DNA of 64,000 bases from NCBI GenBank assembly GCA_905250025.1, contig CAJNOJ010000133.1:1-64000 (forward strand). The letters are read 5' to 3'. The notes below the pieces were generated by a model that had not been told where the DNA came from, did not search any database, and was given only the letters and a program-made list of their open reading frames with translations. The position numbers and the translations under genes were made by a program. Each line of letters starts with the position of its first letter. Position 1 is the stretch's first letter. Positions 1 to 13,500 of the stretch are shown here, in pieces. This DNA comes from Adineta ricciae. Its lineage: Eukaryota > Rotifera > Eurotatoria > Adinetida > Adinetidae.

Positions 1-369
1 TTGACTAGGTGCAGCAGGTTGCTCTACTACACTCGGTTGTGGTTGACTAGGCGCAGCAGGTTGTTCAACAATACCTTGTTGTGGAACTGTTTGTGCACTA
101 GGTTGTCTGACTTGTGTCACTGTGACTGCTGTTTCTTCTGCTACTTCTTCTTGTCCTATAACTGAACTGGTCTTAACGATGGTGCCTGCGGATGGTTGTG
201 GTTGACTACGTGCAGCAGGTTGTTCTACTACACTCGGTTGTGGTTGACTAGGTGCAGCAGGTTGCTCTACTACACTGGGTTGTTGTTGACTGGGTGCAGC
301 AGGTTGCTCTACCACACTCAGTTGTGGTCGACTAGGTGCAGCAGGTTGGTCTACTACACTCGTTTGCGG
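1..369 (-). repeat. 42-bp coding tandem repeats inside a larger duplicated block
   Basis: 42-bp units start at 1 and 43 and again at 202, 244, 286 and 328, with a degraded copy at 370. Each encodes an imperfect 14-residue unit like SQPQPSVVEQPAAP on the minus strand. The spacer around 60-140 resembles 390-465, so repeats and spacer were duplicated together, about 330 bp apart. The array is part of the Ig-protein tail and runs off the window. Confidence 0.9.
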
Positions 370-3300
370 TTCAGTAGGTGCAGGATGACGTTCAAGGATA
401 CCTTGTTTTGGAACTGCCTGTGTGGTAGGTTGGCTGACTTGTGTCACTGTGACTGAGGGTGAAGGTGATAGTGCTACGGCGCCTAAGTCGGAATTCATGT
501 GAAGAAGTATCTTTGTAGATGTGTTCTGTGTACTATCTGCGTAGCTCGCTTGCTTTTCGGTGGTGGTGAGGTCATTGGGTGAACTGGTTCGTGGCTCGTT
601 TTGGTTATCTGTACCTTTTTGTTGTTTTGTTTGGTTGAGCGGTTGGATTACGTTAGTTAGATTTATAGGCGTTTCGTAGGAGATTTCTTCTTGCCCGGTA
701 GCTGAGGATTGTAGGAAAATATTGGCATCGAGGGATGGAATAGTAGGGGTAGCTGTTGTAGATTGTATCGCTTGAGGAAGATTGGTACGCTGAATTTGAC
801 CGGGATGAATGGATTGTTCGGATAGAAGCGGATAGTCAGTAGAAATTGTGGGTTGCATAACTTGTTTTGCTTTTCGTTCTTGTAGTTCGGTTATTGATTG
901 CTGTTGATTCGTGCGAGTTGATGTTTCGGGCATGGATTCTCCTGGTTCGGATGTGAAGGTTGAAGTAATTGTTGTTGTAGTGTATTGAGTGGTTTGCTGT
1001 CCACGTGGAAGTGGTACTTGAGCAAGATTAATGGATGCTTCATCGAACGTTGGTGTCTCGATAGCAAGGGATGGTTGTGCATGCTGTTGCTGTATTTGAT
1101 GAAGACGAATTCCTACTTCGTGGGGTAATTCTTCTTGACTTAGTGCTGAAGCTGTTCGAAGTATAGTACCAACTGTCGGTAAAATGTCGATAGGTGCAAT
1201 ATATTGGACAGTGTCGGTGGCGCTCGGTCGATGAACTCGATCAAGATGTATCGCTGTTTCATCGAAGAGAGGAAGATCTGTAGTGATGCGAGGCTGCGAA
1301 ATGGACGAAGCCATTTGTCTTACAGCTCCGGACTGTTGTTGCACCGAATGAATAGTAGGTGCACTAACAGATGTTTCAGCCGAATCGAACGCTAAACGTT
1401 GATATTGTTCGCTTCCGTAGGTTTGGGAAGCGAGGTCGGGCGTTAACGATGTTGTTCGAGAAATATTATCATCCGAAAAAAATTGTGACCATTGTGTAAC
1501 ATCGCTCAGGGATTGCGGAATGTCCGCGCGAGTAATTTCCTCGATAGTTTCAGTGATTGTCGAGGTGGTTGGTAACTGTAATGTTGTCTGATCATATCTC
1601 TTGAGAACAAATCGAATATTTAAGACAAGTGAAACTCAAATGCTGTGGAACTTACAGTCTGTTGTTGTTTGTTCAGCGTAACTGTCACATTCGTATCTTC
1701 GATTTCGATTTTGTCACCAGGTTGAAGCTGTAATCTTCGTTCATTTGATAATTCTTGTATAATCTATACGAACAACAACAATCCAATGAAAATCGAATGT
1801 ACTAGAACCTTACAGGTAATTGTGCAAATAAATTCGGTTGTTGTGGAGTAAGTTCAGTAGAAAGAATAACATTTTCCGTCTCTCCACCAGGAATATGAAC
1901 TTTAAGATGACTATCGTCATCAACATGCGGCTTCTTCAGTGGCGGTTCTTCAGGTACTTCTTGGTATTCTAAATTGATATTCGATAGAGGAGATGATTTA
2001 CGTCATTATACATATAGTGTTCTCTCGTGCGACTTTACCTAGTTCGTCATCGCTTGAATCCTTATCGACAATAACATGTGTTTGTGTTTTTGCATTTCCA
2101 TAGATATTTTCCACATGAAATGAGTATGTACCTTGTAAATCAGTGGTGATTGAATTAATTGTTAATGTTGAGGAATAATTTGTATTGATGATTGAACCAT
2201 TGAGTATTGGTCCTGGCGTTGGATCGTTTAAATATTGTACATGCCATGTGCAATGGCATTGTACAGATGGAGAAAAGAATTCGACTTGAAGTTGTAGCTT
2301 CGTTCTTGGTTGGCATCGGTAAGTCGATAGAAGAGGTCGTGTGATTGTCGGTGGAATAAAACGATCAAGCGATGTAGCAGAAAACCATGCGTCATCGGCA
2401 GTTAATCCTTGTTGGCTTAATTGATCAGGTTGCTCCTCCTTTTCAGTAATAAAGCCTAAATGAGAAGAAAAAAAAATAGGACACATGTATTACAAATAGG
2501 TAGATGGTAACATTTTCCAAAAGAAAAAACCAAACATAATGGATAAACAATTGCTAATTCGCATTAAAAAGCAATTAATTAACAACAGATAAATCTATCA
2601 ACTCACTATCAACAAAGAGATAAGCGCTCGATTCATCGCGAAATTTCCCGTGATCATAACTAATACAGATCGTATAAACTCCTTCGTCTTCTTGTTCACA
2701 CTGCCGAACATCCATCCAGTAGAGATTTTCGCCTGGTATCGAACCACGGTGATATCGTGAGTGTTCGTCATGTGCCAACGGTTCATCATTCAAACGCCAT
2801 TCAACGGTTAATAATGAACGATCAATTTGAACAGTCGATAACATTGAAATTAAACGTATTTTTGCTTCGAATCGTGCTGAGTCTCCATGACGTACGGTAA
2901 TTGACTTTAATTCTTGTTCGAAGCCGAATAGAATCGGCTCGTTGCCTTGTAATTGACTTTCATCACCAACATGAACAAATTTCGGTACGCGTTCGTCATT
3001 GGATGCCATTCGAGTTGAAAAGCGACACTCCGGTGAATAAGCAAAGCAAATATCGAGACTGTATCGCTAAATATGATGTTGATGATGAATATAGAACGCA
3101 GCAAGAAACACGGAGAGAGAGATGGAGAAAAAAAAGAAAATGTTGTCTATTATCTTGCAATACCACAAATGTTGCTTGAAAAACAGACAGACAAACTTCG
3201 TGTTTACTTGGTCATTGGTAGGCAACTGTACAGATGATATAATCGCAGGAAGACAAATCAACAACGACGAGAATTTTGGAGAAAGAAACAGAATGATATC

Positions 3301-6300
3301 CTTCCGAGAAGTATTGCAGAGTCAGAAGTTGAAGAAAAGATTCTTTCTTTTTTCCTCTTCTTTTCCTTTTTTTTTTGTTAATGTTGATATCATATAGCTG
3401 CGAAGGATGATGTTGATGATGATGATGACGATGACCGATATGTACACGTACACATAGAAGGAAAGTAGGCGCGGAAACAAAGGAATCTGTATGCGAAGAA
3501 ATTCCCTCTCCGAGAGAATAATAAGTGCAGATTTTGTTGATAGATATCAACATTTTATAAGTCAATAAGGGCAAATTTATATGAAAATACGAATTACTGA
3601 CGAGATCTAATTTGTATAGTAACATTCAGGAGAAATTTCAATTGAAAGAATAGTAGTGTTAGCTTTCATGTCACAACAACAACATCATCCGGATGAAGGA
3701 TAGATTTATGAAACTATACATTACCATGTCGGGATTGATCTGCCGTTGTCGTTAAATTTCCACGAGACAAATCAGCAATACGAGCGTCTAAATCTTCGAC
3801 GAGACGACGAGATTCATCGTAGATAGCTTGATCCTGCGTCAATTGTAATTCACCAGCATCTTCAGGTTCACTCGGTGGACCAGATATATATGATGCCGAA
3901 GATCGATCACTGTCACCTTCATATTGATAATCTACACGAACAAACCAAAACTGCAATAAATAGAAAAGAAGAAATCACCTACGTATAACGTCAACTGTTG
4001 TACTTGTACTTTCACGTTCTCGATCATTCGTTGCTTCACATCGATACACTCCACTATCAGTGGGATACATATCATGAATCGTTAACGTTGATTTGCCAGT
4101 TAAAGCATCGAAATAAATTTGACGAGTGTGTTGTTGTTTCTCATTAATGATGACTTGCCGTTCATCTTTAAACCATCGAATATAGATCGGTCGTCGTCCA
4201 TGAACAACACATGTTAATTGAATGCTATCGCCATCACGACATGTAATGGGTGTTGATGGCAATGGCTTAACAAAGTATAGACGTGTTGAAAGATCGTCTT
4301 CAGGCATTGGTGGTAATTGACGAACAAAAATACGAACATGACAGGTTGATTGAGCTTGACCATATCGATTCGAAATAATTAAACAATAAGTGCCTGAATC
4401 CGATGTAGTCGTCGGATCGATTATAATAAAGCAAATGCCTGTATCCGGATTGTAATGTCGTCGCGTACGGAATGCTGTTTCCGAAATCATACTTCCGTTG
4501 AGTGACCATTGAATTTGACATTGTGTACCAGCCATGATCTGGCACGAGAGTAGTAAACGTTCGCCTTCTTCGCATTCAAGATTCGATGGAAGTAATTGAA
4601 AGAACACTGGGGCCATGCCTGCCAATTCATTACCAGTTTCTGAACTACTACTAGTATCGATTGTTTTCGCTGATGTTTGAGTTGTTAGCAATGAATGCGA
4701 ACGGAGAAGTTGTTGAAGATCACCTGCAGACAAACTACTTTCATCCGATGACGTCGATGTTAAACGTTCGGGTATTGGAGGAAGTAATCGGTCAGGTTCA
4801 TACGGTGCATCCTGCTAAATAGAAGAAAGGCAATCGTTGAACATATTAAATCGAACGGGAGATTTACTCGAAGGATGGGGGGATCTTTTTTCGGTTCAGT
4901 TGCTGGTACACGTTGATCACCAAGAATGCGAAATGGTGATTCAACGGGACTGATTGATATTGGCAATTGACTTTGTATTATTTGACGACTAGCAGTTGAT
5001 TCGTCCAATCGAAGACGTTTACGATCGATCGGTGGTGTCTGTTCTTGTCGATCTCCTTCCAATCGTTTTCGTATTTCGAAGATTGGATGAGGAGACACTT
5101 TCTGAATTCATATATACAGATAATGAGAAATGAGGTCAATCTTTTCCTTTCTTACTTCATCCGTTGTAGACCGAGGTGAGTCGACTTCATTGATAATAAC
5201 ATTACATGTTGACGAAACACGATAATGAGCATTCGATGCTTGACATTCATATGTACCTTCATGACGATGCTTCGTTGCTCGATCAACAGTTAATATCGGA
5301 ATAAAATGTGCTGGTAAGGTGTCATACGACGTATAGAATAATCCATGATCAACATCCGTAGTTGTTAATTCCGTTGGGGTTTCAAACGATGATGACGGAC
5401 TGTCATTGGATATCGAAATCAATTCACCGTTTCGATACCATTCGAATTTATCGATATGAAGTCCGGCGACACGACATGAAAGTTGTAATGGACTGTTTTC
5501 GTTGACGATCGTCGGATCAGTCAAAGGTCGATCGATACGGAGTTCATACCAATGAATTGGAAACATGCTTTCTTCTGTATTCGATTTTTGATGAGGAGTT
5601 ACAAAGATCGCGCTGGATTCTTCTTCTTCTAGCAAAAAGAGAAAAATATGTATAATTCTTCCGCTCTCTCTCACACTCTCTCGATGTTTCTTCCTCCTCC
5701 TCCTCCCTCTTCTTCTAGTCGATTAGTTAATTAGTTATCAATCGGCAAATATGCTCAGTGCATTGTCGCGGAGAAAAATATTTGCTCTTCTTTTCTCGAT
5801 TTTTGCAGAATCGTTTTTTGTTGTTCTTTCACAGCATGTTCTAATATACAATTTATGCGACGTTGCATGGATAACATACGGCTGCGTATATGGTCAGACC
5901 GTAACACGTTACCATTATCGTCGAAAAGAAGAAGAAGAAGAAGGGGAAGGGGAAGAAACGAGAAAGACGCCAAGAGGGCTGGTTGTTAACAATATGTATT
6001 AGCAATAAAGCATACGATGCCAGAAAAGTCTTCGCGAGGAAAAGAAGGACGAAGATAGAAAATGCAGAAATCAATGTACCACGAAGCACGCTTCTGTTAA
6101 CGTTTTAGAAAAAAAAAGCCGATTGCTTCTGAATGTCATCGAGGTCGCAAAATCTATATAGACTTATTTATTAAACATAGATATATTTACCTTCTCCTGC
6201 GATACAGCCAGCCATATGTAATATTGGAATTTTTGTCCATGACTTATCATCTGAGAGAAAGAATGCTAAATATGAAAAGAAAGAAAAGAAAAGAAAAACC

Positions 6301-6623
6301 TTACGATTATCAATTTCCAATCGAAGTTGTAAAATTTCGGTCGCATCATCCAAACCTGTTGCTATACAACAATATGAACCTTCATCTGAGTAGAGTACTG
6401 AACGTATGTAGAGTGAACATTGACCTGTGGTCGGTTGGTAACGGTACCATAAACGGAAACCTTTCTGTTCAACTAATTCACCATTGGCGTACCAAGCGAT
6501 CGATTTCACGTGTTGATGACGAACATAACATTCAAGAAGTACATTATCACCAGGACGACACGTATAAACCTCCGAGAGACGACTTAGAAAGAGTTCACCA
6601 GTATCGGTTTTAAGTTTTGCCAT
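1..6623 (-). CDS. Multi-Ig-domain protein, titin/obscurin-like, 5' part (3' end outside window)
   Basis: Eleven phase-consistent exons: 6305-6623, 6191-6250, 5156-5628, 4868-5101, 3983-4814, 3720-3931, 2607-3066, 2039-2455, 1814-1968, 1656-1763 and 1-1599 (open at the edge), about 1,620 residues so far. The first four Ig I-set domains are clear: Cys, then Trp in WYANG, WYRNG, IQWSLNG or IRWFKD, then the Asp/Glu-x-Gly-x-Tyr-x-Cys type motif (DEGSYCC, EGTYEC, DSGTYC, DSGVYRC). Two later domains (exons 2607-3066 and 2039-2455) are degenerate, keeping EDEGVYTI and LQGTYSF without the second Cys. The last 530 residues are low-complexity Gln/Pro/Thr/Ser and end in 14-residue repeats. The ATG at 6623 (MAKLKTDTG) is the first in frame; upstream exons are possible. 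The 653-bp intron 3067-3719 is unusually long, so a second gene starting at the ATG at 3009 cannot be excluded. Family members are cytoskeletal or sarcomeric scaffolds; the exact orthologue is not recognised. Confidence 0.8.
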
Positions 6624-9439
6624 TACATCAATTTTACACAATAGTATACGCACTGATAAAGATGGATCGACTGACTATACTCTTGTGATCTAAGCGAGAG
6701 AGAGAGAGCAAGATAAAAAAAAGTGTGAATATAATAACGCTAACAACAACAACAACAGCAGATCGCAGCAAATGTCATTGTGTATACAATGGCGAAGAAA
6801 AAAATCACACGCTCGTATAGATCTCTCCAAAGCAATAATCACTTGTTGTCTAACATGATCGTATACATAGATGTATAGAGAAAGACAGAGAAATGAAGAG
6901 AGAGAAAAGAAAGCAGAGGAGATGATTGATATGTCAAGAGTTATCTAACAAGAAAGAAAGTGAACAGTCATTGTCTGTATGATCTCACACTATCAAATGC
7001 TTAATCGAGTCTAAGTGTGAATTCGTCCTTGGAATTGATGTCATCGCTCTCGTTCTGATTTGCTTGAAGAAAAAGCACAGTATCATTTTTCCGTTTTTCC
7101 CCCTCTCTCATCTTCTCCCTCTTTCTTATTCGTACGAACGCCAACGTCTAATGTTAAGCGGCAGGTGATTTGTCCCTTATGGATATATTTGATGGATAGA
7201 TTGATTGCATGCGAGATATATTGGTAGAAAAAACGGTTTCGCACTAATATTTGCAATGAAGCTCTTCCTTGTCGTAATCATCATTCAATCATCGCACCGA
7301 TAATACCAACAATTTCAATATTTATTTGAAAGCAAAACCAACGATAGACATATGTTCTTTTTTTTTCGAGAAAAAAAATGCGACAATTCTTACTCGACGA
7401 ATAGGACCCACATCAATGATATTAACAGATCCTTTAGTAACTATAGCTTTTCTTTCAACTGTATAAAAAAAAACAAATATCGTCTCAATGGTAGAGATGA
7501 CACTGAAATAAACAAATATCGGGTCGAAAGATACTTAACCTTCTTCTAGTCAATCTTAAAACCTACTCGAAATCTTTTCGTTCCGTCGTTTGTTTATATC
7601 GCTATCGTCCTAATGATAACACGATTCATTCCTTTGTCATAGAATACATTGTTTCTCGATGAGATCTATGCTTTCTATAACATCATTTACACTCACGTCT
7701 GATGGATAATCATCGGGTAATGTTATGATACTTGAGTCGTATTCATTTTTCCTTCGATTAAGTATACGAGAAACGTATCTATCATAATATCCGATGACGA
7801 CTTGTCAGTCTTTTATATATCTAAATAACTGATGTTTCGTTGACACTACAAGACTAGAAAAGGAAGTTGCGTATCGTTAAATAGTTTCGAAGTCCTCTCA
7901 ACTTATCCTTCAACAGAGAAAAATCCATCCTCGCTTCGTTTCGTCGTTGTCTTCAACTAATTTTCAATAGAGTCAACGTTTGACGAGTACACACAGAACG
8001 TTAGGCCGACGGACCTTCACTGATATTTACAGAATGCCTGAATATTTGTTATTCTAGCGTTTCTCGACAAAGATTAATTATTCCAGAATAGAGATAAAAA
8101 CATCTAATATTACTAGCTTCAATTATATCCTTGATTTAGCACGGAAATCACGATTTTCTAAGATAATGCATCTGTCTAATCGACTGGAACGTTCGAAAAA
8201 ACCTCTCTATCAATCGATGATCAGTAAGTATGACGAAAATTAGTCGTGTGTATCTTTAGACGGTGGATTTCCTCGAATCGCAGTGTCTGTTTGACATTTA
8301 TCCGAAAGTTTATATCATATTTTGGCCAGATATTGAATAATAATTTGATTATTTTATCATTAAAACTCCAAATATCAGTCGAAACTAATAACAGGCCTTT
8401 GCCTTCTGTCTAATGACGCCAATCTATTCTGTACGTGTCGCGAGTCCTTACAACAGTTTCGAAGGTCAATATGACTCAATATTCTTTCCACTATCGCAAA
8501 AAAAAAAGAAACCGAGAAGATCTCCTTGACAAAACAATATACATTCGAGTTTGACGATTCGCTATTGTTAACTCTCCGAGTAGATTGAAATGTTAAGGTA
8601 CAACAACTGTTCTTCAACTGACGTCTACCGAATTCACACGATCTGATAACTAGCATACAATCTCGCAATGATATGTTATTTACTCCCACTACTCTTCGAA
8701 GATAAACGATTCGTCGCCATAATTTATTGCTTGGCTTGTTGATGATCTTATTATGGATAAAGTATCGATCATTGAAGTAAGGAGCTGTTTACCATATTGT
8801 TTCTTTTGACAACATGCTTTGCTACGGATATTAGACAGAAATTTCAAACATGAAACATCGAACGATCTGGAAATCATTTACTCATCCTAATTTGAATCGT
8901 TCGCTTCAAATCAGAACTGTCAGGAATAATCAACCCTAGTCTATCAGAGAGATTTCTCTTATCATTATAGACATTCGTAGTAACACAAATGACATAAGTG
9001 CAGATGTTCGCCTAATTGTATTTTACACAGACATTGATGCCTAAGATAAAACTTGATCTTTACTTGAATAGGCATGTCCGAAATGTTCAGTTTACTTCAA
9101 TAATAAATGACTAAAGTCAAGTAAAACATGAACTAAAATGTCTTTTTTTTCGTAAATAAAAACGTCACTTCTTCAGTTTCTTTTGCTTTTTCGTCACCAA
9201 TCCTTGGAACACCCACACATAGGCACCGACAAGTGCACAGAAAGAGAATGAAAGAAAGAAAGGAAAAAACAATGACATAGATACAAACAGAAAGATATGA
9301 GAAAGAGAGAAGACTACAATTGCGATTGTATAGAAAGAAAAAGACGAGAGAGAGAGATGATCGACAGTTAACAACAACGAGCAACAAGAATATGTATATA
9401 TATATGTAAAAAAGAAACCAACAACAACAACAACAAATA
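6624..9439. other. Intergenic/5' region without a supported gene
   Basis: AT-rich sequence with polypurine and polypyrimidine runs. Short open frames around 8375-8877 on the minus strand lack conserved motifs or splice logic. The region probably holds the promoter and untranslated exons of the Ig gene and the 3' UTR of the FAM199X homologue; TTTATT (AATAAA on the minus strand) lies near 8721. I see no RNA gene. Confidence 0.6.
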
Positions 9440-10513
9440 CTACGATAAGATATCCACTTCAATATCTTCATCGCATTTGGTCAATTCGAGAACTTGATGA
9501 TGTTGAGCGTTGAATAAACCTGATCGATGTTCTTTGGCTGCTTGTCGTTGTTCTTTGCGCTGACGTAATTTTAGCGCTTTTTCAATCCGTTGAGATAGAG
9601 GATCACTCTTATTCGACGACAAGGACGAATAACCATCACTTTCATCATTCAATGAGCCACCACCACCGATTAAATTAAATTTAATTATGTTTCGAATGCG
9701 TCGGTGTTTTTCATCATTCATACCAGAAAAGTCGAGAACGAATTCTGTTTGATGTGGTAGTAGTTGTGGACCATCCGGCTGAAGAATTCGAATGATTTCT
9801 AGTTGTTCTCGTCGTCCGAGTTGTTCGTTAATAATACGTGTCAGATCTTCGGTTGCTAACGTTTGTTCATAACTGGTCATTTTTGACCACAATTTTGTTG
9901 GTAATTGTTTTCCGTTGTTCGTCGTCCGATGTTTAGCTTGTGGCTTTGGTGACGAAGGAGCACTACGTTGCGGTGGAGGTATTTGTGATGGACTAGAAGG
10001 ATTGGCAAATTGCTGGAATAATGAACGTGTATCGTCTAATTCGGAAAAGTAGTCATTCTCGAAGAAATCTGATAGATCGGATGTACCGATGAAATCCGCC
10101 TCGATTCCAAGAAATAAGTCGTCAACAACACTTGAATTGTTACAACCAGCTATGTCCATATAAAGATCATCGGAACAAACGGACATGGACTTTGATGATG
10201 TCAATTGATTGACTGATGATGGTACTGTATTCAATGTTGCAGTTAGATCTGGCTGAGAATTGCTTCGTGACATAGATGCAAGCATATCAGAATTGAGAAA
10301 TTGTTGTATGGATGTTGGTCCATTGTTCAACGTCAATGGTGGCGGTGGTGGAGTTTGTAAGGTTGGAGGATGTGACCAGAAGATTGGTGATGATGATGAT
10401 TGATACGCGTTGGTAAACGGTGTTGTTGAGTAGGAATTATTCCGCATACGAAACGAGGACGGATGGATAGTACTATTTCCATCTTTTGAATTACCTAACG
10501 ACGATTGCATCAT
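9440..10513 (-). CDS. FAM199X: FAM199X family protein
   Basis: Single-exon frame of 357 residues starting at 10513 (MMQSSLG), directly after a splice-acceptor-like TTTTTAG, so an untranslated exon or trans-spliced leader probably lies upstream. The N-terminal half is Ser/Asn/Pro-rich and disordered with an acidic patch (DDLFLGIEADF). The C-terminal half matches vertebrate FAM199X from memory: LWSKMTSYEQ (compare LPWSAMTNDEQ), GRREQLEIIRIL, TEFVLDF, MNDEKHRRIRNIIKF, then KEQRQAAKEHRSGLF and the extreme C-terminus EVDILS (compare DVDVLM). Human FAM199X is about 388 residues. The family is conserved in animals but its molecular function is poorly known. Confidence 0.85.
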   Translation of the reverse strand: MMQSSLGNSKDGNSTIHPSSFRMRNNSYSTTPFTNAYQSSSSPIFWSHPPTLQTPPPPPLTLNNGPTSIQQFLNSDMLASMSRSNSQPDLTATLNTVPSSVNQLTSSKSMSVCSDDLYMDIAGCNNSSVVDDLFLGIEADFIGTSDLSDFFENDYFSELDDTRSLFQQFANPSSPSQIPPPQRSAPSSPKPQAKHRTTNNGKQLPTKLWSKMTSYEQTLATEDLTRIINEQLGRREQLEIIRILQPDGPQLLPHQTEFVLDFSGMNDEKHRRIRNIIKFNLIGGGGSLNDESDGYSSLSSNKSDPLSQRIEKALKLRQRKEQRQAAKEHRSGLFNAQHHQVLELTKCDEDIEVDILS

Positions 10514-13500
10514 CTAAAAATAGAAGAATGACGATGTGAAAATTAATAGCGCACATTTATTTTACGTCATCTGATATGTTTCACGTGTTTTCACCTGATG
10601 ATCATTCTCTCGTATGAAAAGGGGGAAAAATAAGAGAGATTATTTTCAAAACATCAAAACCTTGCCTCAAGATATAACCATACTTGATATTATTCAATTA
10701 ATTCGAAACGTTTTTCTTCGAGATGAAAAGAAAACAAACTTACAAGTGTATTGTTACTTTTTCTTTAACAATGACGCGAAGGAAATTTCTTAGTTACCAC
10801 AAATAAAATTCGTCTGGAGTGTTATCTTTTTTCTTTGAAATTAGAGACTCACGCATCATCAGTAATGAATTGACCTAGCGAGAAAAAGAAACTATAGCGA
10901 ATACCAATATTCGACTAGCAAGTCAATAAGTTATGTCATTATTAATCACTAATCATATAAATAAATAATTTCAATTCAATCGTGTTTGTATAAGGAACGT
11001 TGAGAAAAGAAGTAATGAGATGTTCATGTCAAGAATTTCTCGTTTTTCTTTGTTCTATTTAAATATCAGAATAATATTAACGTCGACGAAAAGAAAAGGA
11101 AATTGCTGTCATGGAAAACAATAACGGAGAAAGATCGAGGAGATGAAAAATTCTTTTCTTCTTCTTCTTCTTCGTGTTTAATTGTTTGTTGTTTTTTGTT
11201 TTGGATTTTTTCATTGGTTCGCTCGAAGAACTTATCCTTTCATTATCCGAGCATAGGGCTCTGTTGACATAGATGTCGTATGTTGTCGCACGACAAATGA
11301 ATCCAATTTTAGTTTCGGACGTCGTTTGTAATCATCGACACAACAAACGCTTGTTGGTAGTGAGTTTTTCTTGACTAATAGGATGACAAAAGTTAATTGT
11401 ATTTACTCGACGTGTTATACGCATCCTACGCAAGTAGAAAAGAACACGTAGGTGGTATTACAAGTGGATTGAAGAGAATTAATCATGGATGTTCGACAGT
11501 TGTTGGAAATCTTTCACATCGGGTGGAGTAAAGGGATCGATCGTTCTTGTTCTCGTTTCGTAACTGGCCGAATTTCAATCCAGATGTAACTGATGATTTG
11601 TTGGACAGGCGAAGAAATCATTCATTGTCTATTTTCTTCGTGAAAAGAAAAAGATCCTTTGTTTAAAATATTCGACAGATAATTAAAATTAAGCCTTGAC
11701 AATGAAAATGTGAATGTCTTATTGTGCCCCTACACATTAAATCTTCATGGTTAATGTGTGAAGTACGAAAGGTGTTCAAGGCGACTGACAACAATATTTG
11801 AAAAGAAAGGGCTTCGAAAAAGAAAAAGATTCGACATTTTGGAAACGAAAGTCAAAGATGATGGAAAGTTGCGCATTTTGATCAAGTGACGGAATTTGAA
11901 TAAGCTCATAGATATGATTAACAAAACATATATTCAGATTATTGAAAGATTAATCCCTGGATTGAAATTTTGTTTGAAATGAACTGAGCCATATTGAATA
12001 TTGAAGTGGTTTTACTTGGTGCAAAGCTTCTTTTAGCAAAATTTTCGTCTTGTACTATTGAAAGATATTCCCATTGAAAGAAAAACAATGTTTTACCTCT
12101 ATTGTTACGAAATATCCGTGTAAACATTTCTATTACTGACATCTAATTAGCGGCAGACAATACAAAACTAGTCTCGAGTGATATTTTCTATTCAATGATT
12201 GATTTTATCAATATATATCAAGTTTCAAAGTCTGTCTGTCTTCAGTCTATAAATGAGGCAACGATTGTTTCATTGCATTTGTTGTTGATCGCAGTCGTTT
12301 TTGTTCGCCAGTTACTTCGTTTGGTTCATATCTGTTGCGGTATACGTGCGATTGTCTTTTTTTCGTAAGAGTGAGTACGTGATTCCAGTAGAGTTTGAAA
12401 CCGAAATCGAACATACAAGGTTGTGTTCGTTATAGATACTGTTATACACGTTCGCTTGATTTATCTTCCTATTCTGTTCGTTTTTTAACAGCTTTTTTTC
12501 TTTCTTGTTCTTCTTTTTTTTGATGTTCAGTCACTTGTACCATCCGCTCATATTATCACAGGGGAGGATGTATTCTACCTATCGATCTGTCTCTTTCTTT
12601 TTCATATTCATATCTACATTTAGAACGTATGAACGCGGCTTGATTCGGAACGAAGACTCACATATACATATATACAAATTATTCTCAAACGATCACACGC
12701 GTACATATACCATTATTATATCTCTTCTCAATTAGACCTCATTAGGACAACTATAGTATACATTTAAATAATAGCAATCGACAGCCTGTTCAATCATACT
12801 GTACAAGTGAACACCGTATTCATTCAAATTGTAAAGGTACATTTATGACGAATTTGTTCCTTTCCAGAGAGAACGATTTCTTATAGTATCAAATTAAGTC
12901 ATATGAGTTTCATTCGACAATTTCTTCTGCTCAAAGCAACTTACCGATTTGCTTCACTTTTTCAAAACGAGGAAAAAACGCACAGGAAGAAGGTCATCCA
13001 CATGTATGATATGTACATATGTGTATGTATACGTATACACACACACACACGAGCTCGATACAAAAAAAACACACGTACGCGTATATATTTATATATACTT
13101 ATAAGAAACATTGATCTTATTGAGGTGATGAGGTAGTCTCGACTGACTTTTACCCGTGCGTCGCCTTTCTTTGTCATTTATCATGTTGATAAAAAAAAGG
13201 CGAAATATCTTCAAAAGAAAATGTACGTATTACAAATTAAAATCGATCGCCCTATAAAAAGACAATGATTATGACAAATAGCTGGCTTTCATATCATTAT
13301 TAGAACATTCTATGAGTGATATAGCTGTAGGGTATCGTTTCACGACATTGATGTCTACCGACAAAGAATATATAAAAAAAAAAAGAGGAGGGGAGAGAGA
13401 GAGGAGGAGGAAGAAGAAGGAACAAAGTATCATCATTTAGCGAAATGCACATCGAAAATCATTGAGAAAAGAGAACAAGGTCTTTGTTTCTAACTACCTT

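Noticed and set aside
8375-8877. Two consecutive minus-strand open frames
   Set aside because: No motif, no joinable splice sites and biased low-complexity content; probably chance.
12903-13177. Opposed short frames around a CA repeat
   Set aside because: They arise from the simple repeat and flanking AT-rich sequence.
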